Shown here in pieces: positions 10,051 through 24,345 of a stretch of 64,000 nt of DNA; position 1 is the stretch's first letter, and every line of letters begins with the position of its first letter. A program made the position numbers and the translations under genes. The stretch is taken from the NCBI GenBank assembly GCA_017590115.1, contig JAGGNK010006515.1, positions 186,001 through 250,000 on the forward strand, read 5' to 3'. The DNA is from Montifringilla adamsi. Its lineage: Eukaryota; Chordata; Aves; Passeriformes; Passeridae. The notes under the pieces were generated by a model. The model did no database searches and was not told the origin of the DNA. It saw only the letters and a list, made by a program, of their open reading frames with translations.

Positions 10051-11817
10051 AGCATGCTTTGAAGTACATGGTAGTGCAGCTCTGCATAGTGCAGGTCAGG
10101 CTGTGTGTCCTCCTGAACCAAAAATCCCTCTCTGGGGTGATTGGCTGTGCATTCTAGGACAGATGAGTGAGGCAAATGTCGCTCGTTTAATTATGGAATA
10201 GAAGTTGGTCTGGAGTGCTGCTCTATATAGGTCACTGGGTGGCCCAGTGCTGCACAGCACTGGGACTTTCTCCTTTTGGAAAGACTTGTGTAATCTGAAG
10301 GATGGGTTATGTTGGTTAGAAATGGGCACTGCTGGAGAAGTGAGTGAATACCGGTGCAAATGTCTCATAAATCCTAAACGTTCATTGTTATAAAAGAGCT
10401 TGAAATGAGTTAGGTATTTTTGAAAAACACAGTACGGACTCAGAAGCCAAACTCTTTGAATTATTATATTATTTGAGTAATTTTATATAGCTGTGTACAA
10501 ATTAGCCAGAGCGCTTCTAGTCTAGGTGGTAATCAGCTAGGGAATTCTGGGGGTTTGTTGAGTCCCTCAGATACAAGAAAAACTTGACTAAGAACCTTGC
10601 TGTGGGATGGAGGTACCTTGCTGTGGGATGGCAGGGAAGAGCTGACGAGCTGCTTTCTGTGAGGATCTGCAAGCATCCCGGTATCACTGGCTGGGACGTG
10701 TCAAACCAGAAATGCTGGTTGTGGAGCTTCGTTGTGAGACAGTGCTTTCTTCCAGCTGTGCTTTCAGATCTTTAATAAGTATCTGATGAAACATTTAACC
10801 AGCAATTACAGTCGCCTTTGAGCACCAAGTGCTTATCAGGTGGCAAAATGATCTCTGAGTTGCTGCTTTTCTGAAAATACAATTCTCAATTAGATTAAGC
10901 TTTCATAGAGGCCCAGGTACAGCAGAGGATGGTGTGGAGCTGGGCCCAGGTGGTTTATTGGGGAAAGCAATAAGCAGCTGCCAGTCCTTTCCATATCCAG
11001 AGCTCCTGCTGCGAGGGGAGCGTGCCCAGAGTTTGAGGCATGAGGAGCAGAGCCAAATATTTAGACCTAGTAACTGAGGGCTGTAAGGTTTTATTGATGT
11101 AGAGGCATTCATGTGGGCTTAGAATAATCTTGACGGAAATTGTGGTCTGACCTTGGTTAAAGTTCAAGGTAACCACAACAGCAAATTACTTCATTGGGCT
11201 CTCTGTGCCTGTCCTGTGCCAGCACACTCCAACTCCTGCTCTCCTCATGTCCTGGGAGCACAGTCCTCCCAGCCTGGGAGGAGACCTCAGTTAATCAATG
11301 ACTCTTGGTACACAGCACTGAGATGTTCCAGAGAGGTTCTTCCTGCGTGTGCCACTACCAAATCTGTCTGCTGCAATGAAGCCTTGAGGCTTGTTCTGCA
11401 CAAAATGTGTCCCAGCGGTGTGGCAGCAGTGTGGCAGCCTTGTGTCATGGGTTAGCAGGCCTGGTGTGCTATATTTCCTTCCCTTTTTCCATAAAATTGC
11501 AGCTTGGGAAAACAGCTTGTGCACAGCTCCAGCTGCTGCTCATTGGTGACCGTTAGAAAGCTGAACTTGAACTAATTTGTCTTTAATTTCTCCTACTGTG
11601 TGTTAAGAACAATATTTAATTAGTTATTATTACCATGCCAAATACATTTTAATATTTTAAGGTTGGAATAAGCTGCTCTTTGGCCAGAACTTGTCTTTTG
11701 CCTCTTTTAGTAGCTGTGGAGTCAGTGTGCTCCTGACAGTCCTGTGCACAGATTCTGGAGTAACTGCAGACACCCAGGCGGAACCTTAATTTCAGTGTGG
11801 GTTTTATTCCCAGAAAC

Positions 11818-12030
11818 TTGAAGAAATTCTTGGCTGTGAGAGTGGGGAGGCCCTGGCACAGGGTGCCCAGAGCAGCTGTGTCTGCCCCTTGGAAGTGTCC
11901 CAGGCCAGGCTGGATGGGGCTTGGAGCCACCTGGGACAGTGGAAGGTGTCCCTGCCCGTGGCAGGCGGTGGAATGAGATGGGATTTAAATCCCTCCCAGC
12001 CCAAACCGGGCTGTGATTTTATGATTCTAC
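11818..12030 (+). mobile_element. CR1 fragment, plus orientation
   Basis: Contains GGCCCTGGCACAGGGTGCCC, GGACAGTGGAAGGTGTCCCT, GCCCGTGGCAGGCGG and the 3' tail TGTGATTTTATGATTCTAC. Confidence 0.88.
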
Positions 12031-14084
12031 ACTTGTTTCCCTCATGGCCTTGGTATTGTCTGTGTTTGGTGCTGTGCATGAGTTATTTGGTTTTTTACTT
12101 GCAACAAAAAGCCTGCCCAGGGTTTTTAAGAGAAAGTAGAAGTTCAAAAAAATGCAGCTTGTTGGCATTTTTAGCTTGAAATATTCACCTGGGTACTGCA
12201 ATATCTGCTTGGATGGTACTTCCTGAAAAGAAATACCACAGTCAGGTACAACATAGTTTTGGATAAGTTTTTAAGCAGAAGAGTCAAGAATTTTTAAATC
12301 GACATGTTTTTGATGTTACTGAGTCTGATTTAGGCTGTGGCGCCGGTGAAGGTTGATTTTTGGCTGGGATCAGTCTGTAGTCTCTCAGTAGTCACTCATG
12401 CTGTCACTAAAGAGCCCTTGAGCATCAACTTTTCCTTTTCTACCTGCAAACCCCATTTGCTCTGATACTGTTGGCCTGAAATCCTATGCAAGTAACAATT
12501 CCCTAAACTCTTGCAAGGGGAAGCAGGGGATCCATTTATTTGAAGGAAGAAAGGTTTTCTATATGCATGACCACTATCCCCAAAGGCAGAAAGAAAAACT
12601 TCCATAAACTTCAAGCCAGAGGAGTTATTTTTGCCTTAAACCATTTAGAAAAAGTACTTAAGGGGAATGTCATTCCTCACCTAAACTTTTTTCTCCTTGA
12701 AGTTTTCATTATTCTTTCCTGGTGAGAGAAACCCTTGCTGCTCTGGAGGAAGAGGAGGAGGATGGCTCTGAGGCTGAGGGCGCGGGGGGTGGTGTTAAAA
12801 TAGTTCCTTTTTCAGTGGTTCTCACTTGTTGCTTTTATTTTGAGATAAGTTTGTTTGAATAACCTCTCTTTAGGATACACTAAGCAGATTTGGGTATCAA
12901 AATTGTTGACTATCAAAAAGAGTATCATTATAATATAATAAACTGCTCTTTTGAGGTTTTTTCCCCCGAGGTTTTAGAGGAGTTAGTTTTAAGCTCTTAT
13001 CTCAAATTCTCTGCAGCTTAGAGTCGTGGGAAGCAGGGGGAAGCTGCTGAGTGATCTCTGTTGGAGGCCTCCAGCCTTTTCCTTGCAAAGCTTCACTTGA
13101 GATAATTCCTGTTAGTTCTGTGTCATCTCCTTGCTGCCCTGGCCACCGCTGTGCTGTGCTGCTGGCGTTCCCCGGGCAGCCCGATGTGCACGGATGGGTG
13201 GGCACAGACCTGGAGCACATGGGATTTGAGCAGGGAGATGCAAATGCACTGCAACTGGTCCTGTGTGCCTCCCTGGGATGTAGCTGCAGGTTTTTGGGGC
13301 TCTGCTGGCATAAGCATCATCTTTTTCAGCACTGGAGAGTCCCTGATTTCATGAAGTAAATGCCTCCTAGCACTCTTTCAGCTGTTTCAGTTCTTGTGAG
13401 TGTTGTCTAGAGGTTGTTATGAAAATAAAACCCAGCAGATAAATGGATTGTAGTTGGGGTCAAGCATTTTCAAGTATTGTCTAAGAGGGTTTTTTAAATT
13501 ATTATTTATTGGGTAGGTCTTGTGTCAAGCAAAATGAATGCCAGCTGCACTGATAGAGCCAGGTGATTAAGAACTGAACTGGTATTAAGGTCACTGGCTG
13601 AATTAGAGAATGAGATGGATTAATGTGTGCACAATATTGAAGGATGTGCCAGCTGCTAGCAGCCGTGGTCTTTGTTTTTCTCTTAAAATTGAAAAGAAAT
13701 GTAGAATTTTAATGCCTCTGCTATAAACCTGACAGTTAAATGCCTTATGGCAGTAATGGGTAACTTTGTTGGGGCAGGTCACTGAATATTTCTGCAAAGT
13801 GTTGTGCAGGCATTCATCTCCATTCCCTCCCAAATGGAGCTCTGTAAATTGAATTAATGCTCTGTTGTTTTGCCAGAGATCTGCCTGTTCCTTGGTTTAC
13901 CACTCCAGGTAACAATGTGTTTATCTAACAAAGCTCATGCAGATGACCAAAGCACGACTTGCACAAGGAAAAGAAACATTCAGAACACGATATTCCCTTT
14001 CTTTTCCTCCTAATTCCTTGCCTTGAGCCTGAGGTTGTTCAGTGTGAGGAGAAGGCAAGTGCCAGCTCCTGCCCTTGGCTCACA

Positions 14085-14372
14085 GCAGCTGCAGGCTCAG
14101 GGAAGGGTGGTTGGAAGGGTTCCTTGAGGAAAGGACCTGGAGCTGCTGGAAGGGCAGCAGCAGCTGAAAGTGGGCCCAGGTGGGCAGGAGGGTGCTCAGG
14201 GATTGAAGGGGCTGCCCAGGGACGTTTAGAGACCGCATCCCTGGAGGTGTCTAGGGAAGGCCTGGAGGTGGCACTCAGTGCTCTGGGCTGGGGACAAGGT
14301 GGGGATCAGTCACAGGTTCAACTCAATGGCCTTGGAGGGCTTTTCCAACCTAAAGGATTCTGTGATTCTCAG
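14085..14372 (+). mobile_element. CR1 fragment, plus orientation
   Basis: Contains GGGGCTGCCCAGGGACGTTT, ATCCCTGGAGGTGTCTAGGG and GGCCTTGGAGGGCTTTTCCA, ending CTAAAGGATTCTGTGATTCT. A 188-codon open frame here is repeat-derived. Confidence 0.82.
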
Positions 14373-17334
14373 GAGCATGGCCTTCCTCTGGAACTCTTTG
14401 CTCCTCCTGTTGAATGTACAGTTGCTGTTTTTTCAGAGGTGGAGTCTGTATGTGAGGTGGCAGATGAGCTCTTTCCTCAGACCAGAGGGAGGTTTTTAGT
14501 TGCTCATAGTTGCTGCATGACTTGACTGTGTTTTTTTTTTTCCTGGATGTAATGGCCATTTTGCCCTGCAAAATGAAATCACTGGTACCAGATGCTGAAC
14601 CCTTCCCCTAGTGAAGCAGCCAGAACCTGCCATCACTCCCACTTCACAAAATACAATTTCAAAGCAGTGTAAGATCATTAGCAGGGCTGTATCCAGGTCT
14701 TGGATTCCTAGATAACCACTGGAGAACCACTTGGGTGTATTTGAAGGAGCAGTTTGGCTCTCTGCTGCAGAGCAGAGCTAATTTTGCTCCTACAGAGCTG
14801 ATGACCAGCAGTAGTTGAGCACTGATTGCCCAAATTCAACTCTGCAGTCACTATAATGAGTGTAAAACCATGGCAAGTATGGGGTTTTCTTTGGCATGGC
14901 CATAACCTCAGGAATCGGTGTTTGGAAAGCAGAGAGCAAATGTTTTAAATGCCTGAATATTCCTTTGCACTTTGGGCTGCCTAGGATGTAAGAAGAAATC
15001 ATTAATGAAGACTGTTAATGTGCTGGTGTTACTTTTGATAAGTGGTGTTGGGATTTCCCCATGGCAACTGCAGTAAACACACAGCGAGAGGCCCTTTCTG
15101 CCAAAAACCACAGAATGGCTTTTTTCATGTGTGAGGAGAAAGAAATGTCACTATATTGAACCCGTGAAACTCTCATCTATTTTGTTCATGAAAAGCATCC
15201 AGCATAAAGCTATTATCTTGATGGGAGTCGAAATCGGGGCGTTGGATGAGTTTTGATGGTTCAGGCTGCTACATAATGACAGTGTGTGACAAATACTTGT
15301 GCTTTATTGACAAAATACTACCAAATGTTGCTCCAAAGCAAAGCAGGCGGGAAATGCCAGCGAGAGAGTAAGCAAACAGCGTGCTGCAGCTTTCTGCAAT
15401 CCTTTTTTGATCATCACAGACAGCATTAATGGTTGCCTTGTTATTTGTTGAGGTTTCCTTTGGGAACAAGAAGGGAAGCACGGCAGAGGGACCTGCAGTG
15501 CAGCTGGAAGGGCTTTGGAACAGGCAGGGACCTCGGGCAGTGTTTGCCATGAGGGTCACTTGGTCAGTTTGGGGGCTATTTGTGGAGTGGGTTCACTCCA
15601 GTCAGCATTTAACCTCGTGCTCGTGGTTTGGGTTCCACTGAGGCTGCCCAGATGAAGATGTAAAGGTCACTTGTCTGAAGTGATAGCCCAGAGCAAATCT
15701 CTCCATCTATTGAGCTGTTACAGCGAGGGCTTTGCAAGGAGCCCCGCAGGATCTGGCTGTAATGCCAGCACAGCCCCTGGGATTTACGAGGTAGGCACGT
15801 CTGTATTTCCTGGCTGTAAATGTTCCACGTGGGTGGTGCTCAAAGTCTGTCTCCTTGTTTTGAGAAATGTTCCCTCTGTGTTGCCTGACACCCCTTATTT
15901 GTACCTTTATTTTCACTAGCCTATAGATAGAGCTATTGAATTAAAGATTCAGCAATGTCAGTTCTGGTTGTATCAAGCAACTTTGATTTTTAAATGAATT
16001 GATGGTGTGTCTCAACTGCTGAGCTTGGGGAAGTTCATTGCAGCCTTGAAGGTACTTAATATGAAATTAATTCATGGTTTCTTGGGAAAATCCCAGTGTT
16101 AGTAGAGGGTTCTTGTTCTTCCCAGCTCCCATTTTGTGAATGAAGCCTCCCAGCAGATCTTTCCTGCTTGGAAGGATTAGATACTGATGTTTTGCTACTT
16201 AGATATGAAGGGGAGCTCAAATACTGTGCTGAGTGCTGCCAGCTCCTGCTGCTTCCAAGTGATTTATAATCCCTCTTTGTTTGCATGTATTTGTCAGTCA
16301 GCTTGTCTGGCTGCTTTGACAGAGAATCTGGATTCCTGAGATGCTGGTTTAGGACTTGGTGTGTATACACAAATACATATCCATATGTGGGGTTTGAGAA
16401 GAGGCTTCTGCACCACTGATGTAAGTTTTCCCCCTCTTATTCCCATGCAAACAGTTGCTTAACAGCAGTGCCAAGGTATCAGGGAGAACTCTTGCAGAAG
16501 TGGGTGCTGAGCATTCAGTGCAGCTGGGTTGATTTGGTGTGTAGGGATGTGTAAGGCATTTATGGAGCTGCCTCCCTCCTTAGTTTCTCTGCTGCTTCTC
16601 GGGGATGCAGATGTTATTTGGGTGTTAAAAGCACAGTATTTCACCTTAATGAGTTACTGTTTGTCCTCACTGCTAAGTGGCACTTCTTTCCTTAGGCTGA
16701 GCCCTGAGGAATCAGTAGTGGCCTTTAAACCCTGCCAGTGCTGCTCTTCTGAGCATTATTGCAGAGCTGATGCTCTCCCTCCTCCCAAAACCAAGGCTCC
16801 CAAACCCCAGAGCCTTCTTTGGGATGGGTGTCACAATGACAGAGTGCCTGAGACACCTTCTGCTCTTCCAGGGCCCGTGTTGTGTTCCTGTCCGGGGTTA
16901 AATGCCTGGGAAAGTGGGATGTTGACCCAACTGGTCCTTATGCAACATCCTCATTCAGAAGCTCCTCTGTTCACAGATACAGAAATATTTATGTTGGCAA
17001 GGCAACAGCTTTTGTGCCTCGACCTCTGTGTCCTGCAGGGAAAAATCCGATTTTGTGCTCACGGAGGAGACAAGGTTTAACTTTTCTCCGGTTTTAATTA
17101 CTGAAGCTGTTAAAATTGACCATGTGTTGCTCTTCACAGCTTTCAGGGGATTGTGCTCAGGCCTTGGGAGAAATTAAAATTTTGTCTTCTCTATCCTGAG
17201 CTGAATTGAAAATTCACCTGTTTTGCCTCATCCCTGGCTGCGGATTGTTGCTTTCCTTGCTCACAGGATGGCAGATCCTCACTGGCTGTCACTGGTACCC
17301 TGTCACTGTGTGTGTCCTCTTGTCCCCTCCTCAT

Positions 17335-17505
17335 GAAGAGCCCATCCAGTGCCACCCCTGCCATGGGCAGGGACACCTTCCACTGTCCCAGGCTGCTCCA
17401 GCCTCTGAATAAAGAATTTCTTCCCAATATCTCATCTAAATATTTTACTTTAACACATTTCTCCCTTGTTCTATCACTACTTGCCCATGTGTAAAGCCCC
17501 TTTAG
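17335..17505 (-). mobile_element. CR1 fragment with internal deletion, minus orientation
   Basis: CTGCCATGGGCAGGGACACC leads into CCCAGGCTGCTCCAGCCTCT. It then jumps directly to AAAGAATTTCTTCCCAATAT and CCCTTGTTCTATCACTAC, skipping the usual GGCACCCTGTGCC block. Confidence 0.82.
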
Positions 17506-18769
17506 GTAATCAAAGTCCACAGAGAGTTTTCCCCAAAGCCTTCTTACATCCTGACTTGTTAACTTTGTCAATGAATAGTTTGTTTTAATAAAAGATGCCA
17601 ATTTCTGTCCTCAGGAGAAGGTGTTCTTGCTGATTTTGTGCTGTTGGCTAGGAATTTCCTCAGATTTCCAGCATGGTGTTGGGTAGTCTTGTGCTATTCA
17701 AGAGTTAACCAGAGATGTTTTTAATTCCATGTAGATTTGTGCATAGCAGGGTTGTTTCCCAAGGGTCAGAGGAAGAAAAGGGCAACACTAAAGGGCTCTT
17801 TCTGGGGGGGAAAAAAAAAAAAGATGTTTTAAAAGCAGTGTTCAGAAGTCCCTGGGAGTGAGGGGCCTCTTTGCGCTCCCCTTTGCAGGGCACTGTCTCT
17901 GGAGGGTCACCTGGGTGTTGGTAAAATGCCTTTGAATGTGAGCAGTTCTGGCCAAAATACATTATTTTTGTATCTGATTCTAATCTCTCAAAAATACCTT
18001 AGCGTGTCTTAAGTCTTCAGAATTCCTGGCTATTTCTGAGTTAGCTGCAAAAGTCCCTGCTTAGGGCAGATGATGGTATTTGAGATTAGAAGGGTGCTGT
18101 GAATGAGGAGCTGAACTTCAGCTTCTGGCTGAGGTGGGGATGGGGCCTTCGAGGAGGGGAACCGGAGTTCTCAGAAAAAAAAAAAAATCCTTTATTTTCA
18201 GTTTAGGAATCTGCAGAGCTTCCCAGGTGACTCAGGGTGAGGTTATTTGAGAATGACAGGCTCTGCAAAGAGCAGGTTGGGATCAGATAAGGGAGATGCA
18301 CGTTTGGCTGTGCAAACAGCTTGGTTATTTCTGTGTGTGTGCACCAGAGGCGTGGAAACCCGGGAGTCTCTTCGGCTGCCTTGAAAACTTGTGGGAATCC
18401 TTCCCTTTTACCCCTTCTTATCTCTTGCTCTTGTGAACACAGAGGGTGGGGAGTGAAAAGCGAAATCCTGCCCTCGGTTTGCTTTCTGTTGGGATCCTGA
18501 GGTTCTGGCCAGGTTTTACTGCTGCACCTGCTTTGCCTCCTCCCTGGGGAGCCCCAGGTGTGTCCTGGGGCTGCTGCTGAATCACTGGGAACCGACTCTG
18601 GTTTTAACCCAAAGCAGGGAGGAGAATTCTCCCTAAGCACAGGCTGATCAGGCAGCACTCATCCAAAGGCCTGTTTGTGCTCTAACTGCCCTCTTCCTTC
18701 AGGAAACAGAGCTGGTAGTGTGGAAGAACTTGTTCTGAAAAGCACTTTGAGGGATGCCCAAGTTAAAAC

Positions 18770-19040
18770 AAATAAATATATATACGTATATAAACTGTGT
18801 AAATAAAAATTATATATTTTAATATACAAAGGTTTTTTCAGGGTTTTTTTGGAGTGTTTGATTTGTGTATATATATTTTATATATTATATAAAAAGATTA
18901 AAAAATGAAAAGAAATAATAATAAATAGAAATAATATATTATATATATGATTCTATATATAGGATATATATATATTTATATGATATATGATTCTATATAT
19001 AGGATATATATTTATATGTCTATTTGTTGAATATATATTT
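18770..19040. repeat. AT-rich low-complexity tract with a 40-bp tandem unit
   Basis: A TA-dominated tract contains two near-exact copies of a unit including ATGATTCTATATATAGGATA, starting at about 18948 and 18988, offset by exactly 40 bp. Confidence 0.85.
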
Positions 19041-21309
19041 TCATATACATGTTTAGTCACGGGATCTGAAAGTTTTTCAGTTCAGCTGTGCCTGTAAGAT
19101 AGAAACACGATGGCTGCTGTTTTATGTGAAGGCTGCAGAGCTTTCTTTTCTGGCTTGGCAGATGGTTTCACTCAGTTTAGCTCTGATTAAGATGTCACAG
19201 TCCCAGGCAGATGTGCTATTTCTGTCCTCAGGTGCTTGTGCAGTGTTGCCTTGCCCTGCTTCTGTGCATTTCTGCCACGCTACCCTTCAGTGGTGCAGGT
19301 AAAAACCAAGAGGGGACCCTTCCAGGAGCTCTCCCCGGCTGTGTGAGGGCAGTTCCTGACCCCAGGTGCCCTTCCCAGTCTGGCAGAAACAAATCACCTT
19401 CCCTGGCAGGACAGGGGCACTGCAGTGCAGGTCAGAGTCTGTCCCTGGTCATTTTTGTGTTTCTGCATGTTCGCAGAGGCTCCTCCACTGCAGCATTCCT
19501 GATGCAGCTCCTCCTGCACATGGGCAGGGTGTCAGGACCACCCAGCACTTGGTCCCAGATTCTCCCAGCTAAATCTCAGCCAGAGCAGCAGCAGGATTTG
19601 TGTTAACCTTTATTTTAAAGAGGGAACCTTGCTGTTGGGTGGCTTTTGCTGGCAGTTCTCATCTGATCCCTTTGGAAGCCTGATTTGGGGTGGTGAAATG
19701 GCACTGCTTGATTTTGAGGGGCCTTTGTGTCCCTTCTGAATGAAGTGTGAGGGTCTGCAAGGAAGAATCTGGGAAGCAGATTTTCCTGGGATTGCTTTCT
19801 TTGCAAAAGAAAGTTGCATTTAAAGTAAAGGACTCCAGAACAAAGTGGGATTTATTTGCTGTGCAATTACAGTTTTGTTCTAGGTAGCAGTTAAATGATG
19901 CTGCATTAACTCTTTCCCGTGACTGGATGTCTTTTGCCATGAAAATGGAAGCTCTGATTTCCTTGTGAATTATGGATTGCAGTCCCAGATGTTTAATTTC
20001 ACCCTGTACCATTGGAACTTCTGAATGTGTGTCTGGGCACCTTGTGGGCTTTCACCTGGGAATCCTGGCTTGGAAAAGAAATGAGCACACTGAAGGGAAT
20101 TGTTCTTGGAGTCCTTCCTGGAAGTTTCTTTGGCAGGAGGAGCCCAGGCCATGCCTGCAGAGGGTGGCTGCAGAAAGCAGGCAGAGGTGTTAAGGTGAAG
20201 CTCCTCTTCTTTACACTCACAGGGAATATTCCTGCCACAGCTTGCCTTAACCTCTACCCTTGCAAAGCATGTCAGGAATTGGCTGATAACAAATCCCCTT
20301 CCATCCCCAAATAAAGGAGAAATGGAGTGTGATCTGAGCGTGCCTGCTCTGTATTTTTAGGGCCCCCAGGTTGAGAATCAGCTGTATCAGTGAGATGTGC
20401 CCATAAATAGTGTGGGTGAAGTATGAAGACAGGCTGTTTTTGTGTGGAAAACCAGTTTGGATGGAAAACCAGTTTGGTGCTGGGGGCTTGACAGCATTTA
20501 GTGGCTGATGGAGCTGGTTATGGTGTAGTAATGATTTACAAAATGTGTCTGACCCTGTTCCCACAAGCACAGGACTTACACAGCTTTCCTGCAGTTGCAG
20601 CTGGCTGCCAGCTCAGTGCCCTGTCCCCAAACACTGTCTGCAGGTGGCTTCTGAGGTGGCCCTGTTGGCTTTTCCAGCCTCCTTGCCCAGCTGCCCTTGG
20701 GGAATAAACCCAGAGATTGGAGCTGAGTTACCCAGCCCAGCTCCAAATTCGGGATGGAGAATTCCTGCTCCCACTCCCTCTGTGCATTCCACTGGTACAA
20801 CAGGGTTATGTGCTTCACACTCCCAAGTAAAAAGCTAATTTCTTTCTGGATCAGAGCTGAGTTCCTTTGCTGCAGAATAATGCTAGGAATGTGTCACTGC
20901 AGTCATCACAAACACTGCTGGCCTTTACTGTTTACATCTGCTGTCCCTGTCCCCCAGCAGCTCCTCAGGGAGGAGGAAGGAAGGGTTTTGTGCAGCAAAA
21001 ACTGAACAAAAATCAAGCAAAAACATAAAACTGTTTTTTTTTCCCCTGCTAAGATTAATAAAAATGGATTGATGTGCATTTTTTCAGCCATTCAGATGAT
21101 GAGCTTTGATAAATACTTGTCCAACTAGCAGTGGGTGCTGGATGAGAGCGCAAGGAGCCTCCAGAAAGGGCTTCCAGATGAACCAAGGCTAAATTTGGGC
21201 TCACACCACTGGAGTTTATCTTATCTTGTCAGCTCTTGTACCCTTTTCAGCCAGAGGAATTTTTTTTTTTTCTTAATTCCCTTTTTTAATGGCATGGCAT
21301 TTTGGGGGG

Positions 21310-21390
21310 ATTACATATGATTTATTTACATATATAAATACATAAATGTAATATATATACATGTATATATACACATATATAATTTTTACA
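21310..21390. repeat. AT-rich microsatellite-like tract
   Basis: Interrupted TATA/CATA repeats, for example ATATATATACATGTATATAT. Confidence 0.8.
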
Positions 21391-22429
21391 TAATGTGTAA
21401 ATCCATCTCAAATGGAGTTTACTTGCAGTGCCTTTATTTCAGACACACTCCTATGCATATTTAATAATTTTATGGCTGTGGCTAAGCTGGTGAGCTGTGT
21501 GATAGGAGTTTGGAGTCAGGCTGTGTCCTTGCTCTCTGGGCTGGGAATTTTTGAGTAATAAAGGCAGTTGTGTTCAACTCCAACTCATGAAATCACTTAA
21601 AGTGAATTTTGCCACCTTTATTTCTTCATGTTTGTTTAGTGGAATATGCACCCAGCAGGCCAAACCTAGGAAAAAGTGATGGCAGAACCAATAAAATCAG
21701 CTGGGTGTTGAAATAAGCAGTTTTGCAGCATTCTCACTTGTATTTTTTTCCTTCATTTCAATGTCATGTTTTTTTCCAGTGGATGACTTGTGCTTGAAAC
21801 CTTGGGCCTCAAACTGGTTGTGAGGCTTTTTGTTGTTTTGTTGAGGGTTTTAAGGGCATTTTTAATGATTCTGTCACAGATTTTGGCAGCATTTTTGAGG
21901 AGCATTTCCAGGACACTAATTGGTACATGGAGTGGCAGCCACTTTGTGTAAATGCAGCTTGAATTACAGCACAGCTTTTGAAGTCTTGAGTCTTTGAGGT
22001 TCTGGTCACCTGAATTTTCAGGAAGGAGTGTGGCCTTTAATTCCTATAGCAGATTTTTGAGCTGGAAACCCTGTGGCTGTTGATATTAAAGTGAGATTTA
22101 AGTATAGGATTTTCTTAGAAAATAACAATAAAGGCTGGGGGATCAATGTAAAACCCCAAAGGTCAGGTTTTCAGTAGACTCTTGTGCTGTTGGCAGCTTT
22201 TGTCCCTGGGCACGTTATAAACCACTTCTGGAAATAATTTGGGAATTCCTGAGAAGAACTTCAGCAGCCTTGAAATTGCTGTGAGGAGGAAACATCCTGT
22301 GCTGAAGCAGCCTTGGAAGAAGGGCATCACATTTCTGCTTTATTGTTGGTGCTGTGGCAGGGGGTTTGTGTGGTTTGGGGTTCCTCAGCTCAGGTTTGGG
22401 TCTTGTTCTCTTGATAAAGGAGCTCCAGG

Positions 22430-22467
22430 GACCCTCCCTCCCTCCTTCCCTCCCTCCCTCCTTCCCC
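22430..22467. repeat. Polypyrimidine (CCCT/CCTT)n tract
   Basis: A run of CCCTCCCTCCTTCCCTCC type, pure pyrimidine over about 35 bases. Confidence 0.8.
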
Positions 22468-23549
22468 AGCAGCTTTTTGGCCTGGGTGGTGAGATTTATT
22501 TACTGCAGTGTTGTGGCTTGGTTAAGGTGGATGCTTGTGCTTAACGTCATGGTTTGGGACAAATGGGTGACTTTCTGATCGACAAATGCTTCGTGATAGC
22601 TTCAAAATGCTGAATGCTCACTGTGTGTCTGCTAGGGGAGGCACTGGGGTACAGGCTGGCAAATACAGTATCAAAGGGTAGGAAACTTCTATTGCTTATT
22701 CTTTGGTTTCTGCAGAAAATCTCAGAATTCCTCATGGACATTTCATTCCCCAGATATCAGCTGGGTAATGTCAGCTTTCCATCTCTCGTGCTGGGATTTC
22801 CAATTTTTGAAATTCAGCATATTTCCCTTTTCTTTTTTTAACAATAAGGGTTGTGATGACATCTCTATTTAATTTAAAAGATAAATGCCTGACTCTGGGG
22901 AGTTCAGCTGTCTGAAAACACCTTTAAAGTCAGGTTTTTTTTAAAGTGAATTTTTTTCCCTCCAGGTGAAAATGCTCCTTTCTTTGTTGGAAGTGGTAAT
23001 GAGGGAGGCAGGTTGTGAACTCTGGGCAAGGATGGAGGGACAGCCTTTGTGATCCAGGGGTGCTCACCCTGGGGACACTCCAGTGGCAGAGCAAAGCCTT
23101 GGGACAGGCAGGTCATGGATGTTTTAAGGTGCAGGGGTGCAGCACTTGGGAGCAGCCAGAGCTTTTCAGTTCTGTATGCCAGATGCAATCCTGAGCAAGG
23201 GTTTCATTCAGAGGTACAATTTCCAGCCTGAAATCCACGCTGGGTTTTTTACTGCATTTATCCCAGGCTTTTCCTTCCTTTGGAGGCTGGTCTGTGCAGA
23301 GATTTCTTCATCCAGTGACTCTTTGGGAGCCCTCTGTGACTGCCTGCCTGCCTTTTTAATGGGGAAAAACTCATGTAATGCTTCCCTAGATAATTCTGTT
23401 CATTCTTCTTGTGTATTACAGTGCCTAAAGCAATTTAATGGGTAACATAGTTTGAGATTTTTCTTTTTTCTGCTGTAGCCTTGGTATAATTCACCATGAT
23501 AACTGCTTTAGAGGTTTACAGATGACAAACATGTCTGGTTGTAAGCACA

Positions 23550-23616
23550 TACCTGACTTAGAATAAGGTTGGACTTGTCTTGGAGGTCTTCTCCACCCTG
23601 AATTTCCTGTGATTTT
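23550..23616 (+). mobile_element. Possible short CR1 3' tail, plus orientation
   Basis: Reads GGTTGGACTTGTCTTGGAGG then CTTCTCCACCCTGAATTTCC, resembling the end of a CR1 of the GGTTGGACT type. It is short and degraded. Confidence 0.45.
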
Positions 23617-24254
23617 AACAGGGATGCAGACACTTTCTGATGTGTATGCAGGGTGCTTGGGATAGAGCAGGGCATGTTGATGATGCTCAGCAGGGTTAAT
23701 GAAAATCACCTCACAAGAAGCACCTGGGCAGCATTTCCTCCAAGGGAGGCAGGATTAGGGAGCCTGGAGGCACCTCTGCAAGCAGGGATGCAAAGGCTTC
23801 ATGGGAGAGGGCAGTTTGGTCCCATGCAAGGTAATGGTTTCATTTTGCATTATCTGCTGTCCAGCTTTGTCATCAGAACAGTTGTTTTCTGCTATAAAAG
23901 CACTAGGTTTGTGTGCAGCCTTTAATTTTGCCATGCAGCCTGCTAAGGTGATGCTGCCTAAAACTGCTGTGAGCCTTTTCTGAGCCTCCTATGGGTCCTG
24001 CCAGAGGCAAGGGCAGCAGGATGTGATCCTCCCACTCTTTTAGGCTCCCTGATAAACTGTGAAATGCCCAGTCCTCAGATGATGTGTAAATATTCTGCTC
24101 TTGCTGTGGAGGCTGGCACCGAGGCAGATAAGGGGAGCAAATTGTCCTGAGATATTCATCTTATGGTCTGGATGAGGGGAGAATGAGTTGGGCAATAGGG
24201 GTTATCTGAAATCTGTTCTGAGCCTTTTTCTTGGCATGCACAGGATGAGTGGAG

Positions 24255-24345
24255 CTGAGAGCAGCCTGCTCTGGTGGGAGGTGTCCCTGCCCATGGCAGG
24301 AGATGATCTTTTAAGGTCCTTTCCAAGCCGTATTATTCCACAACT
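24255..24345 (+). mobile_element. CR1 3' fragment, plus orientation
   Basis: GGGAGGTGTCCCTGCCCATG and GATCTTTTAAGGTCCTTTCC are the CR1 3' block; the terminal tail is degraded. Confidence 0.75.

Noticed and set aside
13959..14525. 188-codon plus-strand open frame
   Set aside because: Its centre is a CR1 3' fragment and the rest has no recognisable domain.
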